A stretch of DNA of 10,044 nucleotides from Planctomycetota bacterium. Lineage in GTDB: Bacteria > Planctomycetota > UBA1135 > GCA-002686595. Location of the stretch: positions 1 to 10,044 of the forward strand of contig JAQBVH010000069.1 of assembly GCA_027623615.1 (NCBI GenBank). The letters are read 5' to 3'. Below the pieces are notes generated by a model that worked only from the letters and a program-made list of their open reading frames with translations, was not told the DNA's origin and made no database searches. Positions 7,501 to 10,044 of this stretch are shown here, piece by piece (the stretch's first letter is position 1; each line of letters opens with the position of its first letter). A program made the position numbers and the translations under genes.

Positions 7501-7751
7501 TGGGGCTGCAGCGCGCTCGTCCCGAGCAGCTCCGGCTCGACCGGGAGCGGCTCGATCATCGCTGCGGGCTCGGGCGCGGCGGGCTCCTCACCGGCCAGCA
7601 GCCAACTGTCCGCCTCGGGATCGGCGCTCGCGTCCGCGCGGCCCTCGCGGCGGCGGCTGAGTTCACCTTCCAGGTCCAGAAAGTCATGACCTCCGCGGGG
7701 AGCGGGTTGGTCGGAAGCAGGGCGGGGTTCGATCGGGCGTTCGTTCGACAT
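4509..7751 (-). CDS. Single-pass membrane protein, acidic low-complexity region, tandem C-terminal beta domains; unknown function
   Basis: I do not recognise this 1080-residue protein. Residues 1-150 are Pro/Glu-rich and probably disordered in the cytoplasm. RAAAK (151-155) precedes one transmembrane helix (about 156-172, GLVVMGVVVLAIGGI), so the remainder should be outside. About 180-840 is acidic and Ala/Pro/Gln/Val-rich, with hexapeptides EEPGAV-EQPVAV-EQPLAV (541-558) and a basic patch (641-656, GRRR and KKRR). A tryptophan motif like DSWLLAGEE recurs (W50, W109, W298, W330, W396, W626). The C-terminus (968-1064) has two similar beta-rich units (VIVTFKNGSTMAGSL and VTVLTSGGAFVGKEL) resembling Sm/SH3-like barrels. 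ATG at 7751 was chosen; the frame extends to a TTG at 7865, but that part is Arg-rich and neither start has a good Shine-Dalgarno. It may be an envelope scaffold; that is inference. Confidence 0.75.
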   Translation of the reverse strand: MSNERPIEPRPASDQPAPRGGHDFLDLEGELSRRREGRADASADPEADSWLLAGEEPAAPEPAAMIEPLPVEPELLGTSALQPQPLEGQLPPQVVEQQAVQQAEATSPWLMEFDEGSRPAVAPMFAVDPAAQMILNASFCEPEPTSRTVTRAAAKGLVVMGVVVLAIGGIQVSRQTSSLQGLPDQDLAPVESKATVVRATVLERPDSSWSDSAPRAEWERHGVGSTRPVLRPAEPDELAVWARPKEHADTAEPFELEDPVAAPFARPTESHHALAASVTETEPAPTNGVDLDTAERAWLAELADLQAAADQPMDAAVAATASVVSASDAWMLEELRAHPPQLSVHEWSFGPALTSGWRLRHPDLVPQRDEEACVWIEALDPAPIQMSTSIAQVPDWVLAEASENPAVPDAPQPERLADVDELWAGNDLVPFAWTEGIAQPGELEQPEQAQPQELVPTQPDTVASVETFAPSSEIEVMVEQLSQQVGPSSEALVAAQPAVEEAEPVDAQQPGALEQPDEIAQAKTGEQPLAVARVARQVAVEEPGAVEQPVAVEQPLAVAELDPLSASEPADQPVAIEQPEAVVLSEPAPEVAMPDDAQPEAMSGEGSVKDGVAASSPSDLDAEGTWFLGDPIAPDADPRQGRRRQEAHRELAKKRRDPGVTDVAEVANLTGATGAPDGSTASDESEAAPLEVAPAELDAAAVAGAPSAAAETTETPTEESTSHEREASSRGDVVAVADEAEVEAPTVEQARSEESSVAVEVSEESLPDGNLLEPQAPNEGAVATVEAPEPGPVFVAGPEMTLFEDDAPSVDLADLADPDAIVAPEIETEPVPELDLPKAPSRLLVSRRGMFEMYGEFLRTGDVPSDAHAPLERGAMAHPRGPAAHVDGPRVAGNGSAVLPGDEAMFQLTHDGAGPSSDPNADVDSPVEEARVVGSGALRRIDSKDRWDSAEVPMQALSGESRLLTPNVGDVIVTFKNGSTMAGSLHAVGAGKGWLDTSSGRVSFSSDRVEDIERSSGGLGPAQKVTVLTSGGAFVGKELARDGNKVTIETEDGLRMSLTALEINPYQAQRERVGIKRRGE

Positions 7752-7980
7752 CGTCGTCGTGCGAGAGGAGTGAGTGCGCACACCGCCGCTGTGCTCAGGT
7801 CCAGCACGGGCGGATCGAGGTCGATATCGGTCCGGCCTCGGAGCGGACCGGAGCCCTTTGGGCAATCCTGCCGCGACGTCTCGCAGCGGGACGATCCCGC
7901 ATCGAGAAGAGCTCTGACCGAGGGCGCGTCTGCGGTCCGTAGGGGACGATTCCGTGCGCGCCGTGTCAGGTCGAGACGCG
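7752..7980. promoter_or_regulatory. Intergenic region between selB and the membrane protein gene, with paired 12-mers and hairpins
   Basis: This 229-nt gap should hold the 3' end of selB and the promoter of the membrane protein gene, but I see no convincing -35/-10 pair. It contains a 6-bp palindrome gcggga-cga-tcccgc (7886-7900), a 7-bp inverted repeat cggtccg/cggaccg (7828-7834 and 7844-7850), and two near-identical 12-mers, GGGACGATCCCG (7888-7899) and GGGACGATTCCG (7943-7954), 55 nt apart. These could be protein-binding sites or chance in GC-rich sequence. No T-tract terminator follows selB. Confidence 0.3.
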
Positions 7981-9894
7981 CTATTTCTTGAGCACGCGCG
8001 TGCCCCCGCGACGCGCGGTCATTCCGACGGAGTCGAAATGCTCGAGCAGCGGAATCAGGTACTTGCGCGTCGTCCCGAGCACGTCCCGCAGCTCAGGGAT
8101 GACCAGCTCGCCGTTGCGCTGGCAGTTCTCCAGAACGGCTTGCTTGGCCTTGGCGTGCGGACCGCCGGCGATGAAGAGGTCGGCGCCGAGGTGCACGACC
8201 TCACCCTCGTCCACGAGCAGCTGGAGGACGCGCTGCAGGACCTTGCCGCTGACCCCCAGGTCCGCGGCCAGCTCCCCCTGGCTCGGGGGTTGGAACCCGG
8301 CTGCCCCGAGCTTCTCGAGCGCGCCTTCCCGCAGGCGGGCCGTCTCCGGATCGAGCTCCACGCTCCGGTCGGCGGGAGCGATCATGCCGCCCGCCTCGAC
8401 GGTCAGCTCTCCCGCGCCCTGCATCTGCTCGAGCAGGACGCCCAGGAAGCCGGGGGCGAGCTGGGTCACCGCGCGCAGGTCGCGCACATCGACCTTGCGC
8501 CGGGTCGGGTTCTCCTCGAAGTACTTCGCGATCGCGTCGCGGGTCTGCTCGAGCGACAGGTCGAGCGCGTCACGGTGGATCCAACGCTCACCCGGACCGG
8601 GCGACGACGCCTTGCCCTCGGTAGCAAGTCCCTCCAGCAGGGTGCGTGTCTCCCCGCGCTCGCGTTTGAGACCGATCGCCAGCTCCTCGATGGGCACCCA
8701 ACGCTCCGGGTGGCGCGCGAGCAGGGCCTCGAGCAACGCCGAGGGTGAGCCGAGGCTCGCCGCTTGTCGCTCGAGCTCGTCGATCACGAACGTCTTGAAG
8801 CGCTTCAGGCGATAGCGGCTCTCCTCGAGGATGACGCCGCCGCCCAGGGTGACCACGGGCGAGGCGAGGCGCACGACGAAGCGATCGCCGGGAGCGCAGA
8901 CCAGCGGCTCCTCCATGCGGAACTGCACCAGGCCCTGCTGCTCCGGCCCGAGCTCGGTGGCGTCGAGCAGGACGAGCTCCCCGAGGGAATCGGCCGTACC
9001 GGTGTGCACGCGCACCTTCATGCGGTTGACCACTGGCCGGTCGAGGTCGCGTAGGGTGTGCATCTGGCCGCCGACCATCGTGAGCGCGCGGAAGAAGCCG
9101 GGGCTCGCGACCACGTCGCCGCGGGACACGCGCGCGTGGTCGATGTCGGTCAGATTGAGCGCCGTCGAGTGACCGGCGCAGGCTACCTCGACCTTGTCGT
9201 GGTAGGCCTGGATGCCGCGCACCTTGCCCTTCTGGCCGGAAGGCAACACCTCGAGGATGTCCCCCACTGCGACCCTGCCGCTGACCGGGATCCCCGTCAG
9301 TACGGTGCCGAAGCCGCGCACGCTGAAGACCCGTTGGATGGGGAGGCGAAAGACGCCCTCCGTGGTCCTTGGCTCTGCCTCGGCTGCGATCTGCGCCAGG
9401 GCCTGACGCAGCTCCTCGATCCCGATGCCGGCCACGGCCGCGACGCGCAGGATCGGCGCCTCGGCCAGGAAGGTGCCCTCGAGGGTCTCGCGGATATCCT
9501 CCTCGGCAAGCTCGACCAGCTCCTCGTCGACCAGGTCGACCTTGGTCAGGGCGACGAGGCCGCGGCCCACGCCGACCAGCTCCATGATCGCCAGGTGCTC
9601 GCGGGTCTGGGGCATGACCCCGTCGTCCGCGGCGACCACGAGCATGACCAGGTCGATGCCGGTGGCGCCGGCGACCATGTTGCGAACGAACCGTTCATGG
9701 CCAGGGACGTCGACGATGCCGACCGTACGACCGTCGGGCAGCTCGAAGCGCGCGAAGCCCAGGTCGATCGTCATCCCGCGCTCCTTCTCCTCCGCCCAGC
9801 GGTCCGGGTCGGTTCCGGTCAGCGCCTGCACGAGGGTGGACTTGCCGTGGTCGATGTGACCTGCGGTTCCGATGACGATGGGTTGGATCTCCAT
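7981..9894 (-). CDS. selB: Selenocysteine-specific translation elongation factor SelB
   Basis: SelB is the GTPase that carries selenocysteyl-tRNA(Sec) to the ribosome and recodes UGA where the mRNA has a SECIS hairpin. At 637 residues it has typical length. The GTPase domain (1 to about 175) has G1 GHIDHGKS (12-19), G2 Thr42 in MTIDLGF, G3 DVPGH (62-66) and G4 TKVD (117-120). Beta-barrel domains II and III follow (about 178-360; [14 protein letters not shown] starts domain II). The C-terminal part (about 370-637) is the set of winged-helix domains that bind SECIS, ending in [12 protein letters not shown] and a basic tail [12 protein letters not shown]. The C-terminal extension and the GHIDHGKS motif separate it from EF-Tu. 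ATG at 9894 has no Shine-Dalgarno; a TATCCT at 9906-9911 lies just upstream, suggesting a very short leader. selA, selD and tRNA-Sec are not in the window. Confidence 0.97.
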   Translation of the reverse strand: MEIQPIVIGTAGHIDHGKSTLVQALTGTDPDRWAEEKERGMTIDLGFARFELPDGRTVGIVDVPGHERFVRNMVAGATGIDLVMLVVAADDGVMPQTREHLAIMELVGVGRGLVALTKVDLVDEELVELAEEDIRETLEGTFLAEAPILRVAAVAGIGIEELRQALAQIAAEAEPRTTEGVFRLPIQRVFSVRGFGTVLTGIPVSGRVAVGDILEVLPSGQKGKVRGIQAYHDKVEVACAGHSTALNLTDIDHARVSRGDVVASPGFFRALTMVGGQMHTLRDLDRPVVNRMKVRVHTGTADSLGELVLLDATELGPEQQGLVQFRMEEPLVCAPGDRFVVRLASPVVTLGGGVILEESRYRLKRFKTFVIDELERQAASLGSPSALLEALLARHPERWVPIEELAIGLKRERGETRTLLEGLATEGKASSPGPGERWIHRDALDLSLEQTRDAIAKYFEENPTRRKVDVRDLRAVTQLAPGFLGVLLEQMQGAGELTVEAGGMIAPADRSVELDPETARLREGALEKLGAAGFQPPSQGELAADLGVSGKVLQRVLQLLVDEGEVVHLGADLFIAGGPHAKAKQAVLENCQRNGELVIPELRDVLGTTRKYLIPLLEHFDSVGMTARRGGTRVLKK

Positions 9895-9903
9895 GGGGCC
9901 GCG

Positions 9904-9953
9904 AGAGGATACTCCGAGCCCCTGGGGAAGCGCGCGCGGGGGACGTATCCTCT
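9904..9953. promoter_or_regulatory. Mirror-image TATCCT elements between divergent starts
   Basis: agaggatac (9904-9912) and gtatcctct (9945-9953) form a perfect 9-bp inverted repeat spaced by 32 nt. Each half presents TATCCT toward its own start codon: 9946-9951 lies 6 nt before the + strand ATG at 9958, and 9906-9911 lies 11 nt before the selB ATG at 9894. They read as divergent -10 boxes that give leaderless or nearly leaderless mRNAs. No good -35 is evident, so an operator for a dimeric regulator is the alternative. Confidence 0.45.
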
Positions 9954-9957
9954 GGGC

Positions 9958-10044
9958 ATGGGCGCTTGGACCCCGCTACCGCTGACCCTCCTGCTGCTCG
10001 CCGGCACGCCCCAGGGCCCCGCCCCCGACGGCCCCGCCGTCGAC
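9958..10044 (+). CDS. N-terminus of a probable exported protein, 3' partial
   Basis: An ATG opens a frame that runs 29 codons to the window end without a stop. It begins MGAWTPLPLTLLLLAGTP and continues Pro/Gly/Ala-rich. The run LPLTLLLLAG looks like the hydrophobic core of a signal peptide, followed by a small-residue region, but the usual N-terminal Lys/Arg is missing. There is no Shine-Dalgarno; the start lies 6 nt after a TATCCT element, which fits a leaderless mRNA. It is divergent from selB with a 63-nt gap. Function cannot be judged from this fragment. Confidence 0.5.
   Translation, partial: MGAWTPLPLTLLLLAGTPQGPAPDGPAVD

Noticed and set aside
7752..7865. A 38-residue N-terminal extension of the membrane protein from a TTG at 7865
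   Set aside because: The extension is Arg-rich with no recognisable feature, TTG is the weakest start, and the only purine-rich stretch before it is too close to act as a ribosome-binding site.
4794..7991. A 1065-codon open frame on the + strand, antisense to the membrane protein gene
   Set aside because: Its product is an Arg/Leu/Gly/Asp-rich sequence with no domains, as expected when a GC-rich Ala/Glu gene is read backwards. The minus strand frame has a transmembrane helix, structured repeats and folded beta units, so it is the coding one.

Overview
The window is about 10 kb of very GC-rich bacterial chromosome. Three things suggest Planctomycetota (Myxococcota is the main alternative): a secreted HEAT-repeat/von Willebrand A protein, long Ala/Glu/Pro-rich anchored proteins, and start codons that mostly lack a Shine-Dalgarno sequence. 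This placement is an inference, because no rRNA or other phylogenetic marker is present. Nothing looks like a phage, plasmid or integron, and codon use looks similar throughout.

Layout. The left end (to 2434, + strand) is the 3' part of a gene that begins outside the window. It encodes a DPP-IV-like S9 serine peptidase fused in frame to a complete SMP-30/gluconolactonase six-bladed propeller. It converges on genes of the opposite strand. The space between holds a 140-nt structured element bounded by perfect 21-bp inverted repeats (2443-2582), a smaller hairpin, and a very strong intrinsic terminator (20-bp perfect stem) belonging to a tRNA-Pro(CGG) gene on the minus strand (2717-2793, CCA encoded). 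The tRNA has its own near-consensus sigma-70-type promoter (2834-2862).

Upstream of the tRNA, all on the minus strand, are three protein genes: the HEAT-repeat/VWA protein with a signal peptide (2883-4412), a 1080-residue single-pass membrane protein of unknown function (4509-7751), and selB, the selenocysteine-specific elongation factor (7981-9894). The membrane protein has a long acidic low-complexity region, recurring tryptophan motifs and two tandem C-terminal beta domains. Past selB, a divergent + strand gene starts at 9958 and leaves the window after 29 codons; its N-terminus is hydrophobic.

How they fit together. selB shows that the organism makes selenoproteins; the other sel genes are not in view. 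The unknown membrane protein and the HEAT/VWA protein are adjacent, codirectional and both predicted to act outside the cytoplasm. However, a stem-loop lies between them and the gaps (229 and 96 nt) do not prove an operon. The most interesting items are the peptidase-lactonase fusion, the unknown membrane protein, the 140-nt inverted-repeat element, and the mirror-image promoter-like sequences between selB and its divergent neighbour.
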